A stretch of 20,501 nucleotides of DNA. It comes from an uncultured Fretibacterium sp. GTDB taxonomy: Bacteria; Synergistota; Synergistia; Synergistales; Aminobacteriaceae. Made by a program: the position numbers and the translations under genes. Below the pieces are notes generated by a model. The model searched no databases. It saw only the letters and a list, made by a program, of their open reading frames with translations, and was not told the DNA's origin. Shown here piece by piece: positions 1 to 8,649 of the stretch; position 1 is the first letter of the stretch; each line of letters begins with the position of its first letter. The stretch is from the NCBI GenBank assembly GCA_937899395.1, contig CALBPU010000171.1, positions 1-20,501 of the forward strand. The letters run 5' to 3'.

Positions 1-55
1 GCTCTTGAAAGGTTGAATATTTTACGGACAAAACCTGTTAGCTTGGTTGTCGCTT
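1..55. repeat. 55-bp terminal direct repeat, left copy
   Basis: These bases match 20447-20501 exactly and in the same orientation. The match starts at the first base of the window and ends at its last base. An exact 55-base end overlap is what a de Bruijn assembler run at k=55 leaves on a contig that closes on itself. It would also arise from a genomic repeat of that length. No coding frame is evident in it. Confidence 0.95.
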
Positions 56-302
56 TTATTTTTTTTCTTCGTCCAACCGCCTATATTCAGTCCTCAATGC
101 TTAACACCGCTGAAATTTTAATCTGCCGTCTGCTCTAAGTCAAGTCGATTTATAAAAATTCTGTAACGGCTTTCACCTTCCTTCCATAAAATTCATAAAA
201 TTATAATTTTTCTCTCAAATTTATAGAAAGTTATAAGTTATTTTTAGCTGTTAGTCAGCCCCTTCATAACAAATTTTTTTCATTATATCAAAAATATTCC
301 TG
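56..302. other. AT-rich non-coding end region
   Basis: No credible gene is visible on either strand between the terminal repeat and the terminator of the leucine-rich-repeat gene. The stretch is AT-rich with short A and T runs. No transposase frame, tRNA or convincing promoter was recognised. If the window is circular, this joins the non-coding region beyond 20302. Confidence 0.6.
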
Positions 303-348
303 AAAAAAAATACCGGCTTCCAACGTAGAAACCGGTATCTTTTTTTTA
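303..348 (-). terminator. Intrinsic terminator after the LRR gene (bidirectional in form)
   Basis: A stem formed by ATACCGG (310-316) and CCGGTAT (332-338) is extended by TTC/GAA and closes a seven-base loop. It is flanked by eight A on the left and eight T on the right. Read on the minus strand it lies about 16 bases after the stop codon of the LRR gene and is followed by a U tract. It is the best terminator in the window and marks the end of the gene series. Confidence 0.9.
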
Positions 349-353
349 TCGCG

Positions 354-3300
354 TTATTTTTCTTTCCGGCGATGCTTGATGATAAAAACTCCAAGAACCG
401 CAAGCGAAACAGCGGGAATAATTCCAGTGTTACAGCCGCCAAGAAGCAACGCTAAAATTAACTTCGCAATGTAAAGACTCATCGGCTTGCCGGCGTTCAG
501 GAAACCTACCATGAGAAATTCTTTCATTCCGAACTGCATTTTTTCGCCGCTCATCGTGAGCAGTTCAAACGTGTTCAGCAGACCGGTTATAAAAGAAAGT
601 TTGACTTTTCCGTCAGACGCAAGCGACGCAAGTGGGACATACTCGCCTTCATCATACTGGATATAGTAAACTTTCAAATCTTCAACCTTTGTGTTTTTTA
701 CGCTTTCATAAAGGTCATCGGATAAAATTACTTTGAAAGCATAATATCCATTTTTATCAACGCTTAAAGTGCTGAGTTTTCCGACAAGTTCATCGTTTTT
801 GTTTTTCGCATCGTCTTTCAATGTCTGAGTCGGTTCGACAGCTCCGCCAAGAATATTTTCTTCTGTTATAAAGTTAATGTCATCGGACTTGATGTCAGTA
901 CTTAAAGTTTCACTTAAAGTTTTAGCAATAGCCTCACTTAAAGTTTCCCGATCTTCTTCAGGGATCGGTTCGATAGTTCCGCTCATGAGTTCTTGAGCCG
1001 TCGTTATTACACCGCCGCTTGCCCTGCCTGCCGTCATGTTCACAGCCGCGTAAACAATTCCGTCTGACGGAACTTCGGTAATTTCGTTGTAATCCGCATC
1101 GTAGAAAGTATAGCTGGGACTTTCAAGCGCAGCAAGAATAGGAATATTATCCGAACTTGCCTCCGAAGTAATTCCGTGGAATTTCAATGCTTTTCCGGCA
1201 TACGAACTGTCGATGGAATATCTCATGACATAAACGCCCGTATTATTCGGCAGGAATGTCGGCGTTTGAATAATGACGGTTTCGTTCAAGTTTCTGATAG
1301 CCGCCGCGTCTTCCGTGCTGAGACTTCCCGAACTGCTGAGAATTTCAGAATCGGAGAACTGGAAAATCTGGCTCGAATTAATCCCGAATTTTGACGCTAT
1401 TTTGTCTGAAAGACTCGATGGCATTGTGAACTGATAACGCCACGCATTACTTGAACTGCTTGAACTGTCAGTACCAGTATCTGGCGTGTTTTCATTAATC
1501 GACCACTTAACGCCCGTAAACGTGACAGTAACGTCCATATAGGCATTGTCAATGTCAATAGCGGCAACAGTAACACCTATCGTCCTGTAACGATAGCTCA
1601 TGCTCGACGGCTTGGCACTGAAATAAATATAACTGTTATCGCTGGTAACAGAGAGCGAATTTGAGCTTGAGTCCCAAACCTGAAGATTTGAAACTCTGCT
1701 CGCGAACTCGGAAGCATTGAACGGTAAATCAGAAAACCTGATTGCGTATCTTCCGTTGACTGTTCCGAGCATGTCGAAACTTACGTTTTGCGTATCACAG
1801 GACAATACCGAAAGTGCGGTGTTCTTGTCCAGGTCAAGTGCCATGAGCTGATTCTTATGACACCTGAGTTCTGTCAAATCAGTATTGTTGCTCACGTCAA
1901 GCGTTGTCAACTGATTTTTTTCGCACCAGAAACTTTCTAATTTTTTATTCTGCGAAATATCAATAGTAGTTAACTGATTATTGGCAACGCAAAGGAAATC
2001 CAATGATGTATTTTGTTTTGCGTCAAAAGTTGTGAATTTATTGCCGCCGCAATCTAAATGCTGCAAATTTATATTACTGGTAACATCAAGCGTTGTCATC
2101 TGATTATCGAAACAGCGCAAATCTGTCAGGGCAGAATTTGAAGCTACGTCAAGACCCGTCAACTGATTCTTATGGCACCAAAGAGTTTCAAGTAATGAGT
2201 TTTTGGTTACATCTAATTTTTCAAGAGAATTATAGCCACAGTCCAACTCAGTTAAATCGGCATTGGAAGTTACGTCAAGACCAGTAAGCTGGTTGTCCGA
2301 ACAATCCAAAGCAATTAATTTCGCGTTACTTTTTACGTTAAGCGCAGAAAGCTGGTTGGATTTGCATTCAAGAATTTGCAATAAACTGTTATTGGTAACA
2401 TCGAGGTTTGTCAGGTAATTTTGGACACAAAACAAGTATTCCAAAGACGTATTTTTGCTGACATCAAGAGTTGTAAGCTGGTTATACGAGCAGTCGAGAT
2501 AAACTAATTTGTCATTGCTGCTTACGTTCAAAGAAGTTAAGCTGTTGGAATAGCACTCAAGCACCTGAAGGTTCTTGAGGTATTCAACGCCTTCGAGCGA
2601 GTCGATACCCATGCCGCTAACGTCAATGCTCGTAATCGCGGAAATCTCAGATTCGCTTAAATATTCGTCGCTGTCTGCATCGAAACTGCTGCTGATATAG
2701 TTTCTGAAAGTTTCATTGGGAAATGTTGAACTGCTTATATAAACGCCCGAGATGATATCGGTGCCCATAACAAACGAAGCCGTAACGTTCTGCATAGTCG
2801 GCGTGGAACTGTTGTAGGTATCCCAATCATATTTAATTGTTGAGGGTTCGACAGTTGTATAAATGAAAAAATCATCTGATGTATAGCTCAGCTCGTTGCC
2901 ATTAGAATCAAATACTTGGACATTCGATTTATTGATTGCACCGGTGTAGTATAAGTCGCCGGAAGTATAGCAAGTCCAATACGAATCCGCGCTTTGATTA
3001 GCGCACACAAGATTTGTCAAATTCGGCGCAAAATCACTTCCTGCGTAGAGAGTGGCAAGTTTGTTGTCAGAAACGTTCAAAAAAACAAGAGAGTCGTTGC
3101 TTTGCAACGTTACGCTAAATATACCGCTTGAATTAGCATCGGCACTTACCAGTTGGGTAAGACCGCTGAGATCAAGCTCATATGAACCGCTGTTATACAG
3201 TCGTAATTCTTTCAGTTTCGTGTTCTGGCTTATATTAATTGTTTGAAGATTATTTGTCCATGCGCCAAGTTCTTCCAAATTCGGACAATTCTCTAAGACA

Positions 3301-3860
3301 CCAATATCTGCAAGCTGATTATTGCCACATTCTAAATAAACTAAAGAATCACTGCTTACGAAAAGTTCACTTAATTGATTGTTCATGCAGTCAAGGGACA
3401 CAAGGGAGTTCTGCTGAAGTAAAACAAGACTTGTAAGCTGATTATTTCTGCACTTTATGTATTGCAAGTTAGAATTGGCAGGAAAATCAATTTTCGTAAG
3501 CCCATCGTTTACGCAGTCAAGGCTCACAAGATTCGATGCCCAAGTTAAATCAATTGATTCAATACTGCCGTCCCAAAAATTCAAATATTGAAGTGCGGTG
3601 AAATTCTCAATTCCCTGCAAAGATGTCATTCCCGAGGCACTCGTAATAATCGAAGTTACATCGTTGATTTCATAGACATCAAGAGAACCGTCGCTGTTTG
3701 TGTCAAAATTACTGCTTACGTAACTGCGGAAAACAGAGTCGGGGAAATTCGCCTCGTTGATCTCAACAGACACAGCAGCCCACGCCCCGGAACTCCACAT
3801 CAGGAGCATGGACAAACCGAGGCATAAAGCGCAGACAAAACATTTTTTTTTCTTCACCAA
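354..3860 (-). CDS. Secreted leucine-rich-repeat surface protein with EF-hand-like loops and a Synergist-CTERM-like tail
   Basis: A signal peptide occupies about residues 1-29 (KKKK, a hydrophobic core, then AWA). The protein contains a long duplicated unit. Unit 1 (about 33-368) and unit 2 (about 373-785) each have an EF-hand-like loop (D53-E64 with DTNSDG; D394-E405 with DADSD), a run of LRRs and a beta-rich end containing NVQVFDS or NLQVWDS. The unit 2 repeats have a 21-residue period with a conserved Cys (436, 457, 478, 499 and onward) in the pattern LxxLxCxxNQLTxLDV. After a Ser-rich linker (about 797-804) comes an unassigned region, then GGCNTG (1141-1146), a hydrophobic segment and KHRRKEK. 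That tail resembles the Synergist-CTERM sorting signal, so surface anchoring is likely. The start is TTG with AAGGAGG seven bases upstream; the next codon, GTG, could also serve. An adhesin or ligand-binding role is inferred, and whether it depends on the secretion locus is unknown. Confidence 0.9.
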   Translation of the reverse strand: MVKKKKCFVCALCLGLSMLLMWSSGAWAAVSVEINEANFPDSVFRSYVSSNFDTNSDGSLDVYEINDVTSIITSASGMTSLQGIENFTALQYLNFWDGSIESIDLTWASNLVSLDCVNDGLTKIDFPANSNLQYIKCRNNQLTSLVLLQQNSLVSLDCMNNQLSELFVSSDSLVYLECGNNQLADIGVLENCPNLEELGAWTNNLQTINISQNTKLKELRLYNSGSYELDLSGLTQLVSADANSSGIFSVTLQSNDSLVFLNVSDNKLATLYAGSDFAPNLTNLVCANQSADSYWTCYTSGDLYYTGAINKSNVQVFDSNGNELSYTSDDFFIYTTVEPSTIKYDWDTYNSSTPTMQNVTASFVMGTDIISGVYISSSTFPNETFRNYISSSFDADSDEYLSESEISAITSIDVSGMGIDSLEGVEYLKNLQVLECYSNSLTSLNVSSNDKLVYLDCSYNQLTTLDVSKNTSLEYLFCVQNYLTNLDVTNNSLLQILECKSNQLSALNVKSNAKLIALDCSDNQLTGLDVTSNADLTELDCGYNSLEKLDVTKNSLLETLWCHKNQLTGLDVASNSALTDLRCFDNQMTTLDVTSNINLQHLDCGGNKFTTFDAKQNTSLDFLCVANNQLTTIDISQNKKLESFWCEKNQLTTLDVSNNTDLTELRCHKNQLMALDLDKNTALSVLSCDTQNVSFDMLGTVNGRYAIRFSDLPFNASEFASRVSNLQVWDSSSNSLSVTSDNSYIYFSAKPSSMSYRYRTIGVTVAAIDIDNAYMDVTVTFTGVKWSINENTPDTGTDSSSSSSNAWRYQFTMPSSLSDKIASKFGINSSQIFQFSDSEILSSSGSLSTEDAAAIRNLNETVIIQTPTFLPNNTGVYVMRYSIDSSYAGKALKFHGITSEASSDNIPILAALESPSYTFYDADYNEITEVPSDGIVYAAVNMTAGRASGGVITTAQELMSGTIEPIPEEDRETLSEAIAKTLSETLSTDIKSDDINFITEENILGGAVEPTQTLKDDAKNKNDELVGKLSTLSVDKNGYYAFKVILSDDLYESVKNTKVEDLKVYYIQYDEGEYVPLASLASDGKVKLSFITGLLNTFELLTMSGEKMQFGMKEFLMVGFLNAGKPMSLYIAKLILALLLGGCNTGIIPAVSLAVLGVFIIKHRRKEK

Positions 3861-3889
3861 TCAAAATCCTCCTTAAAAAATACGTGAAA

Positions 3890-4300
3890 TTAGCTTGCGC
3901 CATATTTCAACAAAAAATCCGTCATGTTAATTATTTCAGGAGTCGGCAAATTCAGCACCAAAAAATCCTTATCGCCCGTTACGAAAACATCTGCTCCGTT
4001 TTCTATCGCAGCTGCCAATATCGGCGTATCTTTTTGGTCGCGCATTGATGGAATTTCACAATGCTCCAAATCTGCCGGCGTTTCAACAAGTTCAAACCTT
4101 AAATCCCTGAAAAATTCTTCGAGTTCTCCTTTCTTCAAGGGAAATTTTCTTTCCACCACAATTCTCAATTCGTCCAGGACATAATCACAAAGCATCAGGT
4201 CATGCCTTACAGCTTCCATGATAAATCGCCGTGTCTGTACTGAGGGAAAAAATATCGCCGAAATCAAAATATTCGTGTCCAGCATTATTTTCAAAATCAA
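3890..4300 (-). CDS. PIN-domain toxin of a type II toxin-antitoxin pair
   Basis: The 136-residue protein has the PIN-fold acidic residues: D8 in MLDTNILISA, E44 in LDEL, D91 in KDTPILAAA, and D110/D112 in TGDKDF. This matches the 'putative toxin-antitoxin system toxin component, PIN family' group, whose members are metal-dependent RNases. The TTG start overlaps the stop of the upstream antitoxin gene as TTGA, so the two are translationally coupled. TTG gives the family's usual few residues before the first Asp. An ATG five codons later (4285) would leave only MLDTN and is less likely. The pair lies between the kinase and LRR genes on the same strand. Confidence 0.88.
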   Translation of the reverse strand: MILKIMLDTNILISAIFFPSVQTRRFIMEAVRHDLMLCDYVLDELRIVVERKFPLKKGELEEFFRDLRFELVETPADLEHCEIPSMRDQKDTPILAAAIENGADVFVTGDKDFLVLNLPTPEIINMTDFLLKYGAS

Positions 4301-4554
4301 TAACCCCGTACTTCCCTGCGAATTTCTTTCATGTACTCCTGCATTTCCGCTTCTGTCGAAAATCCAGCCTTTTCCGCTTCACCTTCAAATGAACGTTCTA
4401 TACGATTGAACGCTAAAAACGAAGCATTATCAAAATAATATCTTCCGTTTTCTTCCTGAATTGCCACCTTATCTCCGCTTCTTAAATTCAACGCCTGACG
4501 AATTGCAATCGGCAACGTAATTTGTCCCTTGCTCGACAGTTTCGCTAATTCCAT
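4297..4554 (-). CDS. AbrB/SpoVT-type antitoxin
   Basis: The 85-residue protein begins with a swapped-hairpin AbrB domain. The segment LSSKGQITLPIAIRQAL (about 6-22) followed by LRSGDKVAI is the classic signature of MazE/AbrB-like antitoxins. The acidic C-terminal half (FEGEAEKAGFSTEAEMQEY) would neutralise the toxin. Such antitoxins normally repress their own promoter. The gene starts at ATG with a GGGGG ribosome binding site six bases upstream, 30 bp after the kinase gene, and overlaps the PIN gene by four bases. Readthrough from the secretion genes is possible because no terminator separates them. Confidence 0.88.
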   Translation of the reverse strand: MELAKLSSKGQITLPIAIRQALNLRSGDKVAIQEENGRYYFDNASFLAFNRIERSFEGEAEKAGFSTEAEMQEYMKEIRREVRGY

Positions 4555-4584
4555 AAAAATCCCCCTTTCTTGATTTTTTTTACT

Positions 4585-6501
4585 TTAACAGATAAGCGTT
4601 AAAAAATAAATCGCCGATGCCATGAGAATGACAGAAATTAGCACCACGAGCGCGGATTTTTTCTTATTCGCCATGAAGCCTAAAAAATCTTCGGGGATCA
4701 TTTTTGCCGCCGCAACATAAAGCATACATACGGCCTGCAACGCCTGAATGAGAAGCCCCGCAACCCTGCCGTATCTCCACCATGAAAATCTTTCCGGCGA
4801 AAATCCGACAAAACTTGCGTCCATTATATTGAATAATACATATGCCCCGTTGCTGCCGCCGCTGAAAATTCCGAATACGTACATAAAGAACGCGGTCAAA
4901 GAAAATAATTGCAAAGCCGTAATGCCAGCGATAATTTTTCCGTCTTCACGCTTCGGGAGCATGGCAATAACCGCGCCGAAAAATAATATCAGCGGTATCG
5001 AGAACGAAGCTGTAGTATATGCCTTGAAAGTTGACAACGCGGAACCGCCGAGCGCACGGAAAATCAGCACGCCCGAAACGACAGCACAGGCAGCTAAAAT
5101 TATGCTTAAAGCAATTTTATATTTTTTGCCTGCCGAACGTAACGCCTCGACCGCGAGAATCCCAATGGTAAAAGTCAACAGCGGATAATTGAAGACGTTA
5201 AAAATCAGCGCACTTGACGTAAGGTAACATATAAGCCAGATTATCAAAACCGCGTTCAATGCGGAATGTTTGAAATTTATGACGCAGAGGGCGACGCACA
5301 GGGCATACAGCGGCATTGAAATAAAAATATCTCCGCGCGCTCCGCTGAACAGACATAAAAGGGTAAGGATTCCTGAAAATAACGCGCCTGCCGTTGCGAA
5401 TATGTTTACAATTTTCTGCGGGACTTCGGGTTTTGCGGCTATTTCTTCTTCTTCCTGCTCGTCATGCCTCAGCGTGAAAATTCCCATTGTTTTGCCGTCG
5501 TCATCATTTTCGCGCATTGCCCTTGGTCTTCTCGTGCCGGCGTTAAGAGGCTCGCGTCTGTTTTCCTGTGCCGGCGGCTTGGGTGTTGCGCCTGCTATTT
5601 TTTCAAGAGTTGTCCTAAATTCCGTGGCATTTTTGAACCTGTCTTCAGGATTATAGGCACAAGCTTTCAATATTAATGCGTTCAGTTTCGGATCAATATC
5701 CGGAATATCAGGCAAAGGCTCTCCGGTCATGCGCCGTCTCTGAGCTTCTTCTCTGCTGTTAGGCGTAATCGGCTCAGGGAACGGCGGAAGAAAAGGAGTG
5801 CGGTTATTATTCAAATAACGGTACATTACAATGCCGAGCGAATATAAATCAACCGAAGGACCGTATTCTTTACCTGCAAAAACTTCAGGTGCCATGTAAG
5901 TGTAAGTTCCCTTTTTCGACAGCCCTGACATCGTGCGTTCAATCTGTCTTGCGACCCCGAAATCCCCGAGCTTATAATCTCCGTACTGCGAGACAAAAAT
6001 ATTATCCGGCTTAATGTCCCTGTGAATGGTGTTTTTCATTGAACAAAGCTCAAGCGCACGTGAAATATCTATGCCGATCTGCATCACGTCTTCAGGAGCT
6101 AACGGCCGGTTATTCATGTATGCCGACAGGCTTGTCAGAAGTTCCATGCGTATCAGAATGTCCCAGCCAATCGAGTCCTTGCGTTTGACAACTTCATGAT
6201 CTTCAAGCGAAACTATGTTCGTGTTACCTTTGAACGCGCTCATGAAATCTATTTCCTGAACAATGTCCGTAACGAATGCCCTGAAATACGTGTGCATTGA
6301 GGCATCGTCAATTCCTTCACTGCGGGCCTGTTCGACTTCGGCCTGGCTTTGCGGAATTGAAATCATTTTTACGGCGGCGTAGTAAATTTTTCCAAATTCT
6401 TCTTTATGAACTTTGTAAACTTTACCGAAAGAACCTTCGCCGAGCTGCTCATCAATGTACCACGATCCCCAGAGGGGTTCATATTGTTTTATGTCATTCA
6501 T
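4585..6501 (-). CDS. Membrane-anchored Ser/Thr protein kinase (PknB/PrkC-like catalytic domain)
   Basis: The kinase domain spans about residues 12-300 and all catalytic elements are present: glycine loop GEGSFGKV (21-28), Lys45 in AAVKM, HRDIKPDN (160-167), DFG (180-182), a Thr/Ser-rich activation loop and APE (204-206). It should therefore be active, unlike the EssB/YukC pseudokinase of Firmicutes type VII systems. A charged linker (about 305-362) contains GKTMGIF (336-342), a possible phosphothreonine ligand for FHA domains. The C-terminal part (about 366-637) has roughly eight hydrophobic segments and no PASTA domains. The gene starts six bases after the PP2C stop, with its AGGAGAG ribosome binding site inside the end of that gene. 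The context suggests phosphorylation of secretion components, with the FHA domain of EssC as the likely reader. Sensor function of the membrane part is inferred. Confidence 0.93.
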   Translation of the reverse strand: MNDIKQYEPLWGSWYIDEQLGEGSFGKVYKVHKEEFGKIYYAAVKMISIPQSQAEVEQARSEGIDDASMHTYFRAFVTDIVQEIDFMSAFKGNTNIVSLEDHEVVKRKDSIGWDILIRMELLTSLSAYMNNRPLAPEDVMQIGIDISRALELCSMKNTIHRDIKPDNIFVSQYGDYKLGDFGVARQIERTMSGLSKKGTYTYMAPEVFAGKEYGPSVDLYSLGIVMYRYLNNNRTPFLPPFPEPITPNSREEAQRRRMTGEPLPDIPDIDPKLNALILKACAYNPEDRFKNATEFRTTLEKIAGATPKPPAQENRREPLNAGTRRPRAMRENDDDGKTMGIFTLRHDEQEEEEIAAKPEVPQKIVNIFATAGALFSGILTLLCLFSGARGDIFISMPLYALCVALCVINFKHSALNAVLIIWLICYLTSSALIFNVFNYPLLTFTIGILAVEALRSAGKKYKIALSIILAACAVVSGVLIFRALGGSALSTFKAYTTASFSIPLILFFGAVIAMLPKREDGKIIAGITALQLFSLTAFFMYVFGIFSGGSNGAYVLFNIMDASFVGFSPERFSWWRYGRVAGLLIQALQAVCMLYVAAAKMIPEDFLGFMANKKKSALVVLISVILMASAIYFLTLIC

Positions 6502-6507
6502 GAAAAT

Positions 6508-7296
6508 TTACTCTCCTGTTTCTATAACTATGCACGTTACGTTGTCTTTGCCGCCGTTGTCAAGAGCGGTCTTCAATAAATTGTCCGAAATCTCCGAAAC
6601 GTCAATGTCCATGCCCATAATTTCAGAAATTTCCCCATAACTTAACATGTCCGTAAGACCGTCTGAGCACAGCAGAATTTTTTTGTTTTCATTAAAACTG
6701 AATGGACCGTAAACGTCAGGAGAAAAAGAAAATTCCTCATCGTCAATGCCGAGATAGCGCGTCAGGACGTGTCTGTCGCGGTCTTTTTCGGCTTGAGCAG
6801 GCGTGATTATTCCCATTCTTACCTTGTCTTCCGCCAGGCTGTGATCGTCGGTAACCCTGAGAAGTCTTTGATGTTCAGATTCAAATCTGTAAATTCTCGA
6901 ATCTCCGATATTATATAAAGTAAACGAATCTTCATTAATGACAGCAAGAGCCAAAGTTGTTCCCATTCTTATATTCTGCTGCTTCATTATCGCGACCAGA
7001 TTAGCGTTCGCGTCTTTGACAAAATCAAAAACGGCTTTGTTGTCGCACAAAATTTTTCCTGCCGATTGCGCAAGAGTTTCAACGGCTGTCAGTGAAGCAA
7101 GCTCGCCGCAATCTTCGCCGCCCATTCCGTCGCAAACCGCAAAAACACAAGGAGTCTTCGCTTCACCATTCAAAAAAAACGGTCTCTCTCGTTCCGAGAC
7201 CGTCATAAAAATACCGTTGCAGTAAAAATTATCCTCGTTGTTTGTTCTTATCCGTCCCATGTCAGAACGGACAGAAAATTTTATTGTTTTTTTCAT
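6508..7296 (-). CDS. PP2C-family Ser/Thr protein phosphatase (Stp/PrpC type)
   Basis: The 262-residue protein carries the PP2C metal-binding motifs in order: TNNEDN (18-23), CDGMGG (55-60), NIGDSRIYRF (129-138), SDGLTD (211-216) and KDNVTCIVI (250-258). The length is that of the bacterial single-domain family, and no transmembrane segment is evident, so it should be cytosolic. It hydrolyses phosphoserine/phosphothreonine with Mn2+/Mg2+ and would oppose the kinase encoded six bases downstream. The ATG lies two bases after the stop of the preceding putative substrate gene with only a weak ribosome binding site, so coupled translation is likely. Confidence 0.94.
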   Translation of the reverse strand: MKKTIKFSVRSDMGRIRTNNEDNFYCNGIFMTVSERERPFFLNGEAKTPCVFAVCDGMGGEDCGELASLTAVETLAQSAGKILCDNKAVFDFVKDANANLVAIMKQQNIRMGTTLALAVINEDSFTLYNIGDSRIYRFESEHQRLLRVTDDHSLAEDKVRMGIITPAQAEKDRDRHVLTRYLGIDDEEFSFSPDVYGPFSFNENKKILLCSDGLTDMLSYGEISEIMGMDIDVSEISDNLLKTALDNGGKDNVTCIVIETGE

Positions 7297-7298
7297 TG

Positions 7299-8621
7299 TT
7301 AACCTATATCAGCAACAAAGCTGCTTAAAAACGTCTGAATCGGGGACGAGGTGCTGCCGGATGTGCTTATGTTGCCAGTAAATTTCGAGAGCAATGAGTC
7401 CATAATTTTGTTTAAGAAATTTTGTCCTGTATTTTCTGAAGAACTTGAGCCCACGTTCGAGCCGGAATTAAATCCCGAAAGCGAAACGCCGCCCAACGAA
7501 CCGGAGCTTACCGAACTTGACGAAGTTTTTATGCCCGTGAAATTCTCAACAAAATTATTTACAATTTCGTTGCCCTCAAGTGCTTCATCCCAAAACGATT
7601 TTTTTGCTTCTGAACCTGCGCCCGAAGCCGCTCCTCCTGCAAGTGAAATCGCCCCTAAAACGCTTTTGAGTTCATCGTTATTTTGAATTGACGGCAATAA
7701 ATCTTCAGCCCGTTTGGCTAATTCTTGAATATTCGGAGTTACATTGCCTGCGCCTTTCAGCATTCCGAGTCCCGTTACAGCACTTCCGGCAAGACTGGCA
7801 ATTCCTGCCGCCATGGCTATCCTTTCTTCAGTGTGCGGCACAGACGTATCAGAAATTATCGACGCAGAATTTTCAACAATGCTCTTTCCTGCGTTAAACG
7901 TTTCAATAAGGTGTTCAACAGTCCTGTCAGATCCGTCCGGCGCAACTATTCTAACGCTTACGTTTCCTCCTAATACCTGACTTATAGTATCGACCACGCT
8001 TTCAACTGCGAAATCAGAAATTTCCTCCGTATCTTTTGTACCTGTCGCCACATCGTCCGGTCTGTCCGGAATATGGGTTACAGGCAGATTAACGTTATTG
8101 AAATTATTATTAATATTCACGTTTCTCCCGAAATTAGGCATTCTTCCTCCAGAAATATTTACGGGCGGGATTCTCGCCCCGTTGCCATGCGCTTCAGGCT
8201 TATCAGCAGTAATGTTCACGTTAGCTCCGGCAGTTGCCGCGGTTGCGGCTGTTCCTGTGCCTATGCCCTCTCCCACTGAACTTTCATGCACGGAAGCACT
8301 ATATCCGTAATTTTCCCTTAATTCATCAGAGAGATTATTGGCTTGAGTTTCATACTTTGCTTCGAGTTCTGCAAATCTGCTGACGCTTCCTCCCAAGACG
8401 CGCACCGTATCATTTACTCCTTTGTCAAGACGCCCCAGTCTTAAATTTAAGTCATCGAGATTTTCTGAAATCCTTGCGCATTCTTTACATTTCCAACCTT
8501 CGTGAAGACTCGCTTTTTTAAGACTTGAAACAGCATCATCTACAAGTTCGCAAGCCTCGTTCATGGCACTTGTCAATTCCGAAATATAATCGGCATCAAA
8601 AATTATTAAATTTGACGGCAT
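7299..8621 (-). CDS. Large WXG-headed protein, putative type VII secretion substrate
   Basis: The 440-residue product is not a recognised named family. Its N-terminal ~100 residues are helical and, counted from the ATG chosen here (MPSNLIIF), place a Trp at residue 43 in GWKCKECA. That is the position of the WXG Trp in the 94-, 109- and 99-residue neighbours, and the glycine is replaced by Cys45 of a CxxC pair. A GTG four codons upstream (8633) is the alternative start and has no better ribosome binding site. The middle is low complexity (Asn/Gly/Pro-rich, about 130-195). Hydrophobic Ala/Gly helices follow (about 265-290 and 325-340), then a Ser/Gly-rich tail. I see no signal peptide and no known toxin domain. 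Position after the small WXG genes and before phosphatase/kinase suggests an exported substrate comparable in layout to LXG or PPE proteins. This is an inference. Confidence 0.8.
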   Translation of the reverse strand: MPSNLIIFDADYISELTSAMNEACELVDDAVSSLKKASLHEGWKCKECARISENLDDLNLRLGRLDKGVNDTVRVLGGSVSRFAELEAKYETQANNLSDELRENYGYSASVHESSVGEGIGTGTAATAATAGANVNITADKPEAHGNGARIPPVNISGGRMPNFGRNVNINNNFNNVNLPVTHIPDRPDDVATGTKDTEEISDFAVESVVDTISQVLGGNVSVRIVAPDGSDRTVEHLIETFNAGKSIVENSASIISDTSVPHTEERIAMAAGIASLAGSAVTGLGMLKGAGNVTPNIQELAKRAEDLLPSIQNNDELKSVLGAISLAGGAASGAGSEAKKSFWDEALEGNEIVNNFVENFTGIKTSSSSVSSGSLGGVSLSGFNSGSNVGSSSSENTGQNFLNKIMDSLLSKFTGNISTSGSTSSPIQTFLSSFVADIG

Positions 8622-8649
8622 TTCCAGCTTCACCCCAGTTTAGTTTAAC

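Noticed and set aside
1470..1500. PDTGT in the LRR protein as an LPXTG-like sortase signal
   Set aside because: It is internal (about residue 793), is followed by a Ser linker and not by a hydrophobic segment, and the real anchor-like tail is at the C-terminus.
1840..2580. Regular ~63-bp repeats that could suggest a CRISPR array
   Set aside because: They are the coding form of 21-residue leucine-rich repeats, diverged from copy to copy, with no constant repeat and variable spacer pattern.
4748..5188. 146-codon open frame on the plus strand
   Set aside because: It lies antisense to the membrane part of the kinase gene, has no ribosome binding site, and its translation resembles no family. 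It is a shadow of the real frame. The same applies to the other plus-strand frames.
4585..6501. Kinase as a true EssB/YukC pseudokinase
   Set aside because: All catalytic residues are retained, the domain is full length, and the membrane part has many spans instead of the single span of EssB.
4585..7296. Type VI secretion regulatory module (kinase/phosphatase/FHA)
   Set aside because: No TssB, TssC, Hcp, VgrG or ClpV protein is present, and the FHA domain is part of EssC.
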